From assembly GCF_032452875.1 (NCBI RefSeq), contig NC_083897.1, positions 5,066,854-5,130,853 of the forward strand: DNA of 64,000 bases, read 5' to 3'. This document shows positions 21,983 to 32,313 of this stretch, one piece after another (the stretch's first letter is position 1; each line of letters starts with the position of its first letter). The notes beneath the pieces are model-generated. The model was not told where the DNA came from and made no database searches. It saw nothing but the letters and a program-made list of their open reading frames with translations. The position numbers were made by a program, and so were the translations under genes. This DNA is from Bos javanicus. Its lineage: Eukaryota; Chordata; Mammalia; Artiodactyla; Bovidae.

Positions 21983-22103
21983 TTTTCTTTTCTTTTGGCC
22001 ACACTGTGTGGCATATGGGATCTTAGTTTCCTGACGAGATCAAACCTGTTCCCTCTGCATTGGGAACACGGAGTCTTAACCACTGGACTGCCAGGGAAGT
22101 CCC
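21983..22103 (-). mobile_element. CHR-type SINE
   Basis: Antisense: TTTTCTTTTGGCCACAC at the tail side, GACTGCCAGGGAAGTCCC at the head side. Flanked by the 9-bp TSD AAGCTTTTC (21974-21982, 22109-22117). Confidence 0.85.
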
Positions 22104-22117
22104 TGTGAAAGCTTTTC

Positions 22118-22671
22118 AAAGCTCTTATTCCCCAAAGCATCTCGTTGCCCAGCCTTTCCTCTTGAGAGTTTTGCTTAGTCTGTTGTTTCCCCAACTGTTA
22201 TGCCTTACCCAGGTGGCAGCTACTAATGGCTGCCTTCAAATGATTTTGCCAGTTTCCCCCGGGATAGTCACCTCAGCCCGGGGAGAGTTCTGAGTGAGTC
22301 TAAATAAAGGTAAGGCCTTTGAATTGGTCTTTCAGGAAGTCACCAGGAAAGTTAAAATAAACAGACACAATTCTTAGAGGACGAAGCCTGTTCTCCTGTA
22401 CTGGGTACTTATACCAGGAATGTGGGCTGCTGTTGTCTCCAAGGTCACTGCTGAGCTGGGGAGCAAGGAATGGGTCCAAGTTCAGTTAAAATGCCACAAA
22501 GCTCTCTTAGCAAGATCCAGCCGCTTTCTCTTGATTGAGCATATCCCCTGTTCCTGCAAGCTTTTGATTAGTATTCTGAGTTCTGAAAAAGTTAGTTCTG
22601 ATGGTTTTTGGCAGTTTATTCATAGCTTTTGAGGAGGGATAGACTTTTGGAGTTCCCTACTCTTGTCATTT
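22118..22671. other. Probable unassigned ancient repeat
   Basis: Contains CCAGGTGGCAGCTACTAATG and AGTCACCAGGAAAGTTAAAAT, strings I associate with an old mammalian interspersed repeat whose name I cannot give. The sequence seems to resume after the trimeric SINE at 23093 (TCTATCATTTTCACC). Confidence 0.35.
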
Positions 22672-23092
22672 CAGAGAAGGCAATGGCACCCCACTCCAGT
22701 ACTCTTGCTTGGAAAACCCCATGGACGGAGGAGCCTGGTAGTCTGCAGTCCATGGGGTCGCAAAGAGTCAGACACAACTGAGAGACTTCACTTTCACTTT
22801 TCACTTTCATGCATTGGAGAAAGAAATGGCAACCCACTCCAGTGTTCTTGCCTGGAGAATCCCATGGATGGAGGAGCCTGGAAGGCTGCAGTCCATGGGG
22901 TCGCTGAGGGTTGGACACGACTGAGCGACTTCACTTTCACTTTTCACTTTCATGCATTGGAGAAGGAAATGGCAGCCCACTCCAGTGTTCTTGCCTGGAG
23001 AATCCCAGGGACGGGGAGCCTGGTGGCTGCTGTCTATGGGGTCACACAGAGTTGGACACGACTGAAGCGACTTAGCAGCAGCAGCAGCAGCA
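22672..23092 (+). mobile_element. Trimeric Bov-A SINE
   Basis: Three Bov-A body units in tandem: GAGAAGG/GAGAAAG starts at 22675, 22817 and 22960 (spacing 142 and 143 bp). Each of the first two ends in the linker ACTTTCACTTTTCACTTTC. The third ends in an AGC tract (23074-23091). The usual Bov-A2 is a dimer. The imperfect TSD CTCTTGTCATTT and CTCTATCATTTT suggests one insertion. Confidence 0.9.
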
Positions 23093-23339
23093 CTCTATCA
23101 TTTTCACCAATGTCACCAGGATTCTTCCTTGTTTTTGATGGCCTTGACAGTTTTGAGGAATACTGGTCAGGTATTTTTTCAAACACCCCTCCATTGACCT
23201 CTGTCTGATGTTTTTGTCCATTATCATGCTGAGGCAATGGGTTTGGAGAAATAACACAGAAGTAAAGTGTAAGTCTCACTACATTATGTTAGAGGTATAC
23301 ACTATCAGCATGATTTATTAGTGGTAAGAAGAGTGTAAG
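23093..23339. other. Unrecognised non-coding DNA
   Basis: Nothing recognised beyond the possible continuation of the repeat left of the trimer. Confidence 0.35.
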
Positions 23340-23700
23340 TAGAGAGCAGTGCTTTAAAGGCTTCAGCTCTCAAGTCAAACACAACTGTATTCAAATCCTG
23401 GGTGCTCTAGTTGCTGAAGTGATAGAACTTTTCTAAACCTTAGTTTTCTCATATGTAAAGCAGGAGTAATAATAGTAGCTACCTCATGAGGTTACCCACT
23501 CCAGTGTTCTTGCCTGGAGAATCCCGGGGACGGGGGAGCCTGGTTGGCTGCCATCTATGGGGTCGCACAGAGTCGGACACGCCTGAAGTGACTTAGCAGC
23601 AGCAGCAGCAGCATGAGGTTACTGTGGGGAATTGAATGAAAAAATGCATGTTAAATAATTAACATGATGTCTGGCACAGAGTGAATGCTCAATACATGTG
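23340..23700 (+). mobile_element. MIR SINE split by a Bov-A insertion
   Basis: Left part to 23495 (AACTTTTCTAAACCTTAG, then CATATGTAAAGCAGGAGTAA), right part from 23612 (GATGTCTGGCACAGAGTGAA). The Bov-A copy in the middle is bounded by a duplicated 11-bp piece of the MIR. Confidence 0.8.
23496..23611 (+). mobile_element. 5'-truncated Bov-A SINE with AGC tail
   Basis: Begins mid-body at CCACTCCAGTGTTCTTGCC and ends in the tract AGCAGCAGCAGCAGCAG. The TSD is CATGAGGTTAC (23485-23495 and 23612-23622), perfect. Confidence 0.94.
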
Positions 23701-24029
23701 AACTAGTACTGTGAGAGGATATGTGTATGTGTGGGTGCACCCAAGAGCAATTTTAAAGATAATATCAAGAGAATCTGAAGTGATTTTAATTATGTAAAAA
23801 AGTGCCATAATTTTTCTCAAAGATTTGATGGGAAACCGAGAGTTCAATGGGATTAGATGTATTTGGATAAAATGGGAAATTTTATACATGAGGCATTATT
23901 CCCGAGGGCAGGCTGGATAGCTACTATAGCTAGAGAGCCTAGGTAACCTGGGGCGAGTATAAATCCTGGCATTTGAGGTCAGGGAGCGACCCTAGAAGAA
24001 AAGGAAGGGGTGAAAACTATGTAGTCGTT
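23701..24029. other. Unrecognised non-coding DNA
   Basis: Nothing recognised. Confidence 0.35.
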
Positions 24030-24105
24030 AAAGAACTACTGTTGAAGTCATTCAAACCAGGGAAAAGTCTGAGCTCTCTTTTCACAGGCTCTGTGACCTT
24101 GCGTG

Positions 24106-24322
24106 GGGCTTCCCAGGTGGCTCAGTGGTAAAGAATCTGCCGGCCATTGCAAGAGACGTAAAGAAACCCAGGTTCAGTCTCTGGGTTGGGAAGATCCCCT
24201 GGAGAAAGAAATGGCAACCGACTCCAGTATTCTTGCCTAGAGAATTCCATGGACAGAGGAGCCTGGTGGGCTACAGTCCATTGTCTCGCAAAGAGTCGGA
24301 CACAAGTTAGCAACTAAACAAC
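24106..24322 (+). mobile_element. Bov-tA SINE, first of a pair
   Basis: Complete head (GGGCTTCCCAGGTGGCTCAG) to tail (CAACTAAACAACA). An extra segment, GACGTAAAGAAACCC, sits in the middle. Confidence 0.93.
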
Positions 24323-24341
24323 AAGTCTTTCTTGGCAGTTG

Positions 24342-24552
24342 TTTCCACTAGGGTAAAGAACCTGACTGCTAATGCAGGAGACATAAGAGATGTGGGTTTG
24401 ATCCCTGGGTTGGGAAGATCCCCTGGAGGAGGGCAAGGCAACCAACTCCAGTATTCTTGCCTGGAGAATCCCATGGACAGAGGAGCCTGGGCAAGCTATA
24501 GTCCATAGGGTTGCAAAAGAGCCAGACATGACTGAGGGACTAAACAACAACA
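24342..24552 (+). mobile_element. Bov-tA SINE, second of a pair
   Basis: Head region degraded (GTTTCCACTAGGGTAAAG), body typical, tail GACTAAACAACAAC. It follows the first copy after only about 20 bp in the same orientation. Confidence 0.92.
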
Positions 24553-24690
24553 TGGGTAAACTGACTTCATTTCTCTCAGCTGAAGTTTCCTCATCTGTAA
24601 ACTAGGTATATACACTGAGGTTATCATGGAATATGAAATAACCCAAGCCAATGGCCCTGAATATTTCCTGTCATATAGCTAGTGCTCAGT

Positions 24691-25647
24691 CACGTCAGCT
24701 GCTCTTTATTGCCTAGCAAGGGTCGCTTGGTCGGGAGACACACCATGGAAGTTAGAAGTCTTTGAGTCAGGGAGGACATTTTGTGCCAAGAAGTGCCTTT
24801 CATTATAAAGCTCGCTTTGGGCTCCTCCCCTTTGTCGTGGGCTCAGTGCCTTCCTCAGGCCTGCTGCAAGCTGCCCTAGGAGCAGGGTGCTTTTCTGATA
24901 TTTGTGGTGGCTAAAAAAAAAAAAAAACTTAAAAAAAGATTTTCCATGTACAATCAGAAAGAGAATGAAAACCACATGGAAAATTCAGCTCCTTCCAATG
25001 TGTTCTTAGTCTCCCATTCTACATCCTGCTAGGCCCTCTTTTGCAGATGATGCCTGAGAATATCCTCTTAAGTAATAAATCACAGGAACGTTAACTCGTC
25101 CTTGCAGCTGCATGAGGGCTAGTTAGAGGCCTATTCAAGAAAAGGGCTTGTGTAGAGGAGTCCCTTTTTAAAAGGCCACCTGTACCATTTTGGTCTTGGT
25201 TTTTAAGTGGAAATAACTTTAAGATGTCATTTTCTTCCTCTACTTGTGTTCATGTTGTACAAATACTTCTTTGTTAATAGGGAAAGAAAAAAAAAAAAAA
25301 CCCAAACCCAAATGTTAAACCTAATTAAGTCTCTTTAGAGAAAAAGTGTGCCTTTTTCACTTTCCAACTTCCTTTCTGAGTTAGTAATTTTGGGGCTGGC
25401 CAAGATGCAGGTGGGAGGAATTGCTTCATGGACAGCTGGCCCTGAATCTCTCACATGCCTGGAAGTGTGCACCAGTTCAGGGTACAGAGCTATCTGGGAG
25501 AACCAGGGCTAGTCTGCAAAGAGCACGTACTGTAATTGAAATCCTTTTCCTGTTGATTGGCAGGATCCCAAAAGTTCTTTGAGGCTAGGAGAGATAGCTT
25601 TGAGAAGAAAATTGGGACCAGATCATCTAATCCAGATGTGGAAAACC
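24691..25647. other. Unrecognised, repeat-poor DNA
   Basis: An A15 run at 24913-24927 is the only conspicuous element. A minus-strand ORF of 89 codons at 24706-24975 has no recognisable domain. Confidence 0.4.
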
Positions 25648-25767
25648 AGGCCTTGAGGAGGGGAAAAAAAACCTTTTACTATAAACTAAGGCTTGAGGGA
25701 AAAAAAAAAAATCTCTTCTTTATAAACTAGACCTTGAGGAGGGGAAAATCCTTTCATTGTAATCATA
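25648..25767. repeat. Three degenerate 41-bp tandem repeats
   Basis: Copies start at 25648, 25689 and 25730. Each has (A)GGCCTTGAGGAGGGGAAA or a variant, an A-run, a TTTT/CTTC pyrimidine patch and (in the first two) TATAAACTA. Confidence 0.85.
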
Positions 25768-26959
25768 TCAATTCTAGTTGGATTCACATAATGAGGTTAG
25801 CCATGCCATTTGGTGAAGATGATGATCAGCCATGCAGAATGATTTAAAGAGTTCCAGAAGGGCTCCGTCTGTCTGTACAATAAAATCATCTCCTAGTCAG
25901 GTTCAGAGTGCCTGATAGCCCTTCATTTTTGATTCTCAGCCCTTCTTCGGTCAAGGACTTGTTTCAGGATCTGGTGAAAGACCTTTCCCCATAGAAATGC
26001 ACATGTGTGTGCACATGTCAGCGAACATTTTTATGCGGGTTCACAGACTCCCATGAACTGCTCTGGGGGTGATCTTTGGATGGTCAGTGTTTCTCATAGT
26101 TGATTTTCAAAAGCCATGCAGTGGGCAGCTAGCCCATTCATAGACCCCTGCTGGGGTAAATTGAAAAGAAGCTCTATCACATTTTTATCACCATTATGTT
26201 GAAATAGTGTTTAGAATAATATAGTTAATAATAACTTAATATAAGGGAGAGTGATGAGATTTAGGAGCAATATTTCACCAAGGTATATAGGTCTACTTTG
26301 GTGACGCACAGCTTGACCCCAGATCGGTTTCCATATCGAGCTGGTTACTTTCCTTCCTATTTCTAATACATTTTAAAAAATCTAAACTTTAAGATATTTT
26401 ATTTTTCTAAAAATACTTTAAATGCTTTAAAATATCCCAGGATAGATGGAAAAGAATGGTAAAATTTGATAACTTATTTGTCTTAGTTGGGTTTCCCCAA
26501 AACAGAGTCTGAGGCAAGGACTGCGGAGTAGTTGGGTATATTTGGGGTGTTGTTCCAGGAGACAGGAGTGGGGGGTTTGGGAGAATTAGAGAAGGAGGAA
26601 AAGTCAATGCAAGGGTGCCTTGTGATATTGCTGCATTGGGCCACAAGGGCTTGGTTCTGGATGGACATCCTGAGAAGGATACAGAACATCTCCCAGAACT
26701 GTCCTCTTGATAGATAAGAGGCTGTACCTCTCATCCACTGGTTCCTGACCACATCTCAGTTCACGGTTCTCCCCAAAGGGATTAACAGTCCCACACTTCC
26801 AGTCTGTGCTTTTACGTGGACTAGCTTTGGAGAAGGCACTGGGGCAGAAGTGGAAACAGAGAAGCTTGATCTGGAGGTGGAATGCTGTCAGGGTGATGTG
26901 AGTCTGAACTTGTGCTGAAATCAGAGGTGGGTGGAGGGACTGTGATGAAGGGCCCTAGA
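25768..26959. other. Unrecognised, repeat-poor DNA
   Basis: The stretch 26480-26800 (TTGGGTTTCCCCAAAACAGA and onward) looks like an old interspersed repeat I cannot name. Otherwise nothing recognised. Confidence 0.35.
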
Positions 26960-27065
26960 GGTGTTTGTACTACTACTGAATCTGAGTAGTGGGTACATGG
27001 AAGTTCATAGTTCTAGCCACCCTACTTTTTGTATGTTTGAAAGCTTTTCACAATAAAAAGCTAAA
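26960..27065 (+). mobile_element. L1M 3' end fragment
   Basis: CTGAATCTGAGTAGTGGGTAC followed by TTTGTATGTTTGAAAGC and CACAATAAAAAGC is the tip of an old L1 3' end. Confidence 0.6.
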
Positions 27066-28054
27066 AATCCAAACTCAGAATCACAGGCCACTGGGGACTG
27101 CCGCAACTATTTAGTGGCTTTATTGCAGAGTTTTGGATGTTTGGAGCAAACATGGGCCCAGAAATGACAATGATAATTCCCTGTTGATACTTTGAAATAC
27201 TCCATCAGACGCTGAAGTCCTTGAACAAATCACGTTCAAAGGCTGGAAGGTTGAATAGTTAAACCAGGAAGTAGATGGGTGTGGATTCACCTGTTTGATT
27301 GATTCAATTCTAGAAAGCGTGGTGCCAAATTCTACTGAAAGACTTGGATGTGATATTTAAACATCCCCAGCGATATGTAATTTATTTCTTTCTGTGAGAA
27401 GGGAAGAAATCTTTACATGTTGAGGCAGTCTCAAATTCTCAGTGATAAAACTTGCCCCATAGTTCGGTCTTTTGAAAGAAACCCTGCTCATTTCACCTTT
27501 AACATTAAACATAGCTGCATCTCACCACTGAGGTAATTACTTGCAGCTTCTTCGAGTTTCTGTATATATGGCTATGAAATATCTCTTGAACAAGGCATTT
27601 AACATCTGAGAAATTATCCTTAGTGTCACTATCAAAGTCATAGAGTCCCCCCCCACAGCCCTTGTTTCAATAACTTGCGGGAAAGTGATTTCTCTCAACA
27701 GCTGGTGTGCTTAGAGTGGAAAAGTAGACTTTCGTATTTGCTGCATTTCTTTGTACAGTGTGCTGGGAAGACATACCCTTAGGGGCCATGATTTGGTTAT
27801 ATTCACAATTTTTATGGTTTTCGTCAATACTGAATCGAGATCAGGGGACGTGTTGCTGATTGCTGTTATCAGCGAATTGAGCAGGGAGTGGGTTGGCATT
27901 TGGATGCAGCCTCTAATATTTGCTTAGCAACATATTTCTGGCCTGTGCTTATGGTGAATGCTCTTCAGAATTGATCTCATTGCCCCTATTCCAGTGTCCT
28001 TTGTGACTCACAAAAAACACTTGATAACTGAATCAAAAATCTTTCTGCTTTAAA
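27066..28054. other. Unrecognised, repeat-poor DNA
   Basis: No repeat I recognise in nearly 1 kb. Could hold conserved non-coding sequence, but nothing in the sequence proves it. Confidence 0.35.
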
Positions 28055-28410
28055 AAAATTACTGTATAATTGACATTTGGCATTATGCTAGTTTCAGCTG
28101 TACAGCATAATGCTTTAATATTTGTTTACATTGCAAAATGATCACCACTATGAGTTAACATCTGCCATCATACAAAAATTACATTTTTTCTTGTGATGAG
28201 AACTTTTTAATTATTCTCAACTTTCAAATATGCATTACAATATTATTGACTATAGTCATCTTGCTATACATTACATCCCCATGACATATTTATTTGATAA
28301 CCGGAAGCTTGTACCTCTTGATCCCCTTCACCCATTTCACCGACCCCCTAAACTCCTTCCCCTCTGGCAACCAGCAATCTGCTCTCTGTATTTATGAGTG
28401 TGGCTTTTTT
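28055..28410 (-). mobile_element. L1M 3'UTR, antisense
   Basis: GTATAATTGACATTTGGCAT, then GTTAACATCTGCCATCATAC, TACATTACATCCCCATGAC and CTGGCAACCAGCAATCTGC are in the order of an old L1M 3'UTR read backwards. Confidence 0.8.
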
Positions 28411-28525
28411 TTTTGTTTGTTTTGAAAACCCTTTCCTGTTATGGGGAGAAACTGGATCACTCTGTAATTGCTGGTAGAAATGTAAAATGGTACAGACACT
28501 CTGGAAAAGAGTTGGACAGTTTTTT

Positions 28526-28840
28526 AAATATTAATTCATTTATTTATTTTGGCTGTGCTGTGTCTTCGTTGCTGTGTGTGGGCCACTCTCTAATTGCAGT
28601 GCTTGCGCTTCTCATTGCCATGGCTCTTGTTGCAAAGCACAGGCTCTAGGCACATGGGCTTCAGTAGTTGCAGCTCCCAGAGCACGTTGTGAGCAATAGT
28701 TGAGCAATAGTTGTGGTGCACGGGCTTAGTTGCTTTGAAGCATGTGGGATCTTCCTGGATCAGGGATGAAACCTGTGTCTCCTGCATTGGAAAGTGGATT
28801 TTTTTTTTTTTTTTAATACCACTGAGCCACCAGGGAATTC
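28526..28840 (-). mobile_element. CHR-2-type SINE
   Basis: Longer CHR form: TTTTGGCTGTGCTGTGTC at left, GCTTAGTTGCTTTGAAGC in the body, GAGCCACCAGGGAATTC at right. The TSD TGGACAGTTTTTT (28513-28525 and 28841-28853) is perfect. A run of 16 T at 28799-28814 interrupts the head, and GAGCAATAGTT is duplicated at 28690-28712. Confidence 0.88.
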
Positions 28841-29055
28841 TGGACAGTTTTTTTTTTTTTTTAATAAAACTAAATGTGCAGCTATTTTACAAGTCAGCAA
28901 TTATACTCATAGACATTTATCCAAGAGAAGTGAAAACTTATGTTCACACAAATACTTCTACACAAGTGTTCACGGCTACATTATTTGTGATAGCTCCCAA
29001 ATGGAAACCACCCAGATATCCTCCAACAAGGTGAGTGCTTCAACAAACTGTGGTA

Positions 29056-29136
29056 GTGGGTTGGCCAAAAAGTTCATTTGGGTTTTTGCATAAGATGTTA
29101 TGGACTTATGCAACAGAATTTTTGGCCAACTCAATC
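29056..29136. mobile_element. Mariner-derived MITE
   Basis: About 81 bp with inverted ends GGGTTGGCCAAAAAGTTC and GAATTTTTGGCCAACTC, flanked by TA (29054-29055, 29137-29138). It carries no transposase and can fold into a hairpin. Confidence 0.85.
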
Positions 29137-29187
29137 TATTCATGTCATGTAATACTATTTTGCAGTAAAAAGAACAAATTATTGATA

Positions 29188-29203
29188 CACACACACACAC
29201 CAT
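29188..29203. repeat. Short AC microsatellite
   Basis: ACACACACACACACAC within the L1M. Confidence 0.8.
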
Positions 29204-29370
29204 CTTGGGTAGATCTATAAAGAATTATAATGAATGAAAAAAACTAATGCTTAAAGGCTACATACTGTATAAGTCCAAGTGTATAACATCCTAGAAATGA
29301 CAGAATTACAGAAATGGAGAACAGATTAGTGGTTGCCAGGATTAAGGTAGGGGTACTGGGTGTGACTTAT

Positions 29371-29600
29371 TTGAAAAGACCCTGATGCTGGGAAAGATTG
29401 AGGGCAGGAGGAGAAGGGGACGACAGAAGATGAGATGACTGGATGGCATCACCGACTCAATGGACATGATTTTGGGTAGACTCCGGGAGCTGGTGATGGA
29501 CAGGGAGGCCTGGCGTGCTGCGGTTCATGGGGTCGCAAAGAGTCGGACATGACTGAGTGACTGAACTCAACTGAACTGAGCGACTGAACTCAACTGAACT
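29371..29600 (+). mobile_element. BovB LINE 3' tip
   Basis: 230 bp from TTGAAAAGACCCTGATGCTG to the tail. The tail block GAGTGACTGAACTCAACTG is followed by a near copy (GAGCGACTGAACTCAACTG), a 24-bp tandem duplication. Probable TSD GACTTATT and GACTATT. Confidence 0.92.
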
Positions 29601-29761
29601 GACTATTAAAGGACCACAGGAGAGATACTTCTGGAAATGTTCTGTTGTGACTGTATCAATGTCAGTATTCTGGTTGTGATATTGCATTACTGTTTTCCAA
29701 GGCAATCTTATTGGGGAAGCTGGGTAAACAGTACCTAGTTTCTCTCTGTATTATTCTTATA

Positions 29762-29980
29762 TGCACGTGCGGGCTAAGTCTCTTCAGTCATGTCTGACTC
29801 ATTGCGACCCCATGGACTGTAGCCCACCAGGCTCCTTTGTTCGTGAGGATTCTCCAGGCAAGAATACTGGAGTGGGTTGTCCTCCTCCAGGGGATCTTCC
29901 TGACCCAGGGATCAAACCCGCGTTTAAGTCTCCTGTATTCGCAAGCGGAGTCTTTACCACTACTGCCACCTGGGAAGTCC
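29762..29980 (-). mobile_element. Bov-tA SINE with 12-bp TSD
   Basis: Antisense copy bounded by ATTATTCTTATA at 29750-29761 and 29981-29992, a perfect TSD lying in the 3' part of the host L1M. Confidence 0.95.
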
Positions 29981-30050
29981 ATTATTCTTATACTGCATGT
30001 AAATCAAAAACTATCTCAGATTAATAAGTTTAATTAAAAAAAAAAAACCT

Positions 30051-31274
30051 CTTTCCTCTGATAGCATGGGATTTCAGGGTCAAAAATGAAAAAAAATCAT
30101 GCAGCCTCTCCCCACATATGCTAAGACTCTGAGTATCACTGGTTTTGTCTGACTCCACAATCAAGTATTTGCTGGCCCTCGCATGTGTTAGTAATTGCCC
30201 TTCTACACTGTGTGCCATAGATATTGTGGATGTCGGCTGATGTTGTTTGTAACAGGAATTTTGCCAATAGCTCATTTTGCTCTCTCTAAGTCATTTGTCA
30301 TTAAAATTGTGCCTAGTTTTACAAGCTTCTTGGCAATAAAGTGACTTGTATTTGTGTTGCCAAGAGGCCTAACAACTTTGAAGGATACTCCTATTGCTTT
30401 AGTATCTTCTCTGCCTTAGTCACAATATTCATCAATTTCATGAAGGAATTACTTCATGCTTGTTCTCTAAAAATTCCACTGGTTTACCACAGGGTTCACT
30501 GTACTTTGTTTAATAATTATGTAAAAGCTTTGATGACTTCATGCTACAATTTGATAGATTTTATTATAAACAGCCTGCTGGAAACTAGGGGCAAAGGGAT
30601 GGTAGGTCTAACAAAATTAGATTTTCAGATATTTATCTTCTTACTTCACATTTGCATTTTTGGCTGCTTGTGTGCTATTTTCACCTGTACAGGTTTATTT
30701 GTCCCATCACATACAGATTCATATTCTGTATTCATATTGGAATCCTGTTCACTATTTATGCTCATGATATTTACTGAGTTGTAGCATTGAATTTACTATT
30801 TTTATTGCTACTTTAATATTCAGTGAACCACTTTTGAGTGGTTGATTAGGTTGGGAATATAATGGTACACAAGAGTCATAACACAAAATGTAAATTAATA
30901 ACCATAAACAATAACGTGCAAAAGGCACAAATATATGTTAACAGAGCTGAATTGTATTCTAACAAATGAGTGTTGACAGAGACACCTACAGCTCTTGTTC
31001 TGCCCAATCCTGAAGAACACAAGGATTGTTAAGAATGTAATGTGACAGCTGTGAAAAATCATAATTAACCTTACATCCCACATAGTGGAAAGTATGTGAA
31101 GAAATAATCTCATCACTTTTTCCTCTGCCACTTGCTAGATTTCTGGGGAAATTAGTGGTCCTGGGCCACCCAGAGTCCATACACCATACTTTGAGAAACT
31201 ATGCCTAAGGGAAAGGTATATGTTACACATTAAACATATTTATTGTTTTAAGTTTTGACTCTGTTTAAGTTGGC
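30051..31274. other. Unrecognised DNA with a 147-codon ORF
   Basis: AT-rich. The plus-strand ORF 30341-30784 is rich in I, F, L and C and looks like hydrophobic translation of T-rich DNA. I find no family and no promoter evidence, so it is not called as a gene. Confidence 0.35.
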
Positions 31275-31598
31275 AAGGAGATCCAACCAGTCCATTCTAA
31301 AGGAGATCAGTCCTGGGTGTTCATCGGAAACACTGATGCTAAAGCTGAAACTCCAATACTTTGGCCACCTCATGCGAAGAGTTGACTCATTGGAAAAGAC
31401 TCTGATGCTGGGAGCAACTGGGGGCAGGAGGAAAAGCAGATGACAGAGGATGAGATGGCTGGATGGCATCACTGACTCGATGGACCTGAGTTTGAGTGAA
31501 CTCTGGAAGTTGGTGATGGACAGGGAGGCCTGGCGTGCTGCGATTCAAGGGGTCGCAAAGAGTTGGACACGACTGAGTGACTGAACTGAACTGAAAGT
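31275..31598 (+). mobile_element. BovB LINE 3' fragment, variant form
   Basis: From CAAGGAGATCCAACCAGTCC to CTGAACTGAACTGA. It has the segment GTGTTCATCGGAAACACTG where younger copies read GGGATTTCTTTGGAAGGAATG. Flanked by a 7-bp TSD, AAGTTGG. Confidence 0.92.
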
Positions 31599-31689
31599 TG
31601 GTTGAACTTGATTGAATTTAATCAAATGTCTACTCTGGGTAGGAACTTGTGACAAAAAGATGCTTTTTCCTGATAGGAAAGAAGTTATG

Positions 31690-32100
31690 GCATCTTCTGT
31701 AATAATGGAATTGTAGCTAGGATGAGGCTGTCCAGCTGGGAACTACATTTCCCAGCTTCCCTTCTGTGGCTTTGTGAGCAATGGAATGTGAACAGAAGAG
31801 ATATGTGTTTACTCTTGGCCCAGCCCTTTATACATGTGCTCCTCTATGCTTTCTTCTTTCTGTGAGCAGAAAGATGATTGTTCCTAGATCGCAGCTTCAG
31901 TTGGATAGACAACAATGTTGCCTTATAGGAGGATGGAAAAATCTGATGGGATGGAATGAACCTAAGTCCATCAATGACTGAATGGAGCCAAGTAGCCCAC
32001 TTATGTGCCTTGGACTGTCATGTGGAGAGAAACTTTATTGTTCTTTGTTTACTGCATTGTTGGGTCTTTATGTTAGAGCAGCTTAGCTCTTTAATCTTGA
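31690..32100 (+). mobile_element. Probable MaLR/MLT-class LTR
   Basis: GGGAACTACATTTCCCAGC near the start and GAAACTTTATTGTTCTTTGT...TTAGAGCAGCTTAGC near the end resemble an old MLT-type LTR. The subfamily is uncertain. Confidence 0.5.
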
Positions 32101-32107
32101 TTGCTAT

Positions 32108-32313
32108 TGTTGTTTAGTTGCTAAATTGTGTCCGACTCTTTGCAACCCTATGGACTATAGCGCACCAGTCTATTCTGTCCATGGGATTTCCCATGTAAGA
32201 ATACCTGAATGGATTGCCATTTTCTTCTCTAGGGGATCTTCCCAACCTAGGGATCGAACCTGCGTTTCCTGCATTGATTGATGGATTCTTTACCACTGCC
32301 ACCAGGGAAGCCT
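32108..32313 (-). mobile_element. Bov-tA SINE
   Basis: Antisense copy with several substitutions (GACTATAGCGCACCAGTC). Possible degenerate TSD TTAATCTTGAT and TTAACCCTGAT. Confidence 0.92.

Larger units (their letters stand above)
24030..24690 (+). mobile_element. MIR SINE split by two Bov-tA copies
   Basis: Left part ends at TGTGACCTTGCGTGGG; right part resumes at GGGTAAACTGACTTCATTTC and TTTCCTCATCTGTAAACTAG. The tandem SINE pair interrupts it. Confidence 0.65.
28420..30050 (+). mobile_element. L1M 3' end hosting four later insertions
   Basis: Sense L1M from GGGGAGAAACTGGATCACTC, through ORF2 C-terminal sequence (IAPKWKPPRYPPTR readable at about 28990-29034), the 3'UTR (ATGGAGAACAGATTAGTGG) and the end before the A-run at 30037-30048. 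A CHR SINE, a mariner MITE, a BovB piece and a Bov-tA interrupt it, all still alignable around their insertion points. Confidence 0.85.

Noticed and set aside
23074..23091. AGC tract as a polyglutamine coding repeat
   Set aside because: It is the tail of a Bov-A SINE in non-coding DNA.
22663..23208. 181-codon plus-strand ORF
   Set aside because: It is a translation of the trimeric Bov-A SINE.
28055..30050. A second twin-primed L1 (antisense piece followed by sense piece)
   Set aside because: The antisense piece is 3'UTR with its own T-rich end and the sense piece is ORF2 plus 3'UTR; in twin priming the inverted part must come from upstream of the sense part.
30341..30784. 147-codon ORF rich in hydrophobic residues as a membrane protein
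   Set aside because: AT-rich DNA gives long hydrophobic frames by chance; no homology, no promoter or splice context.
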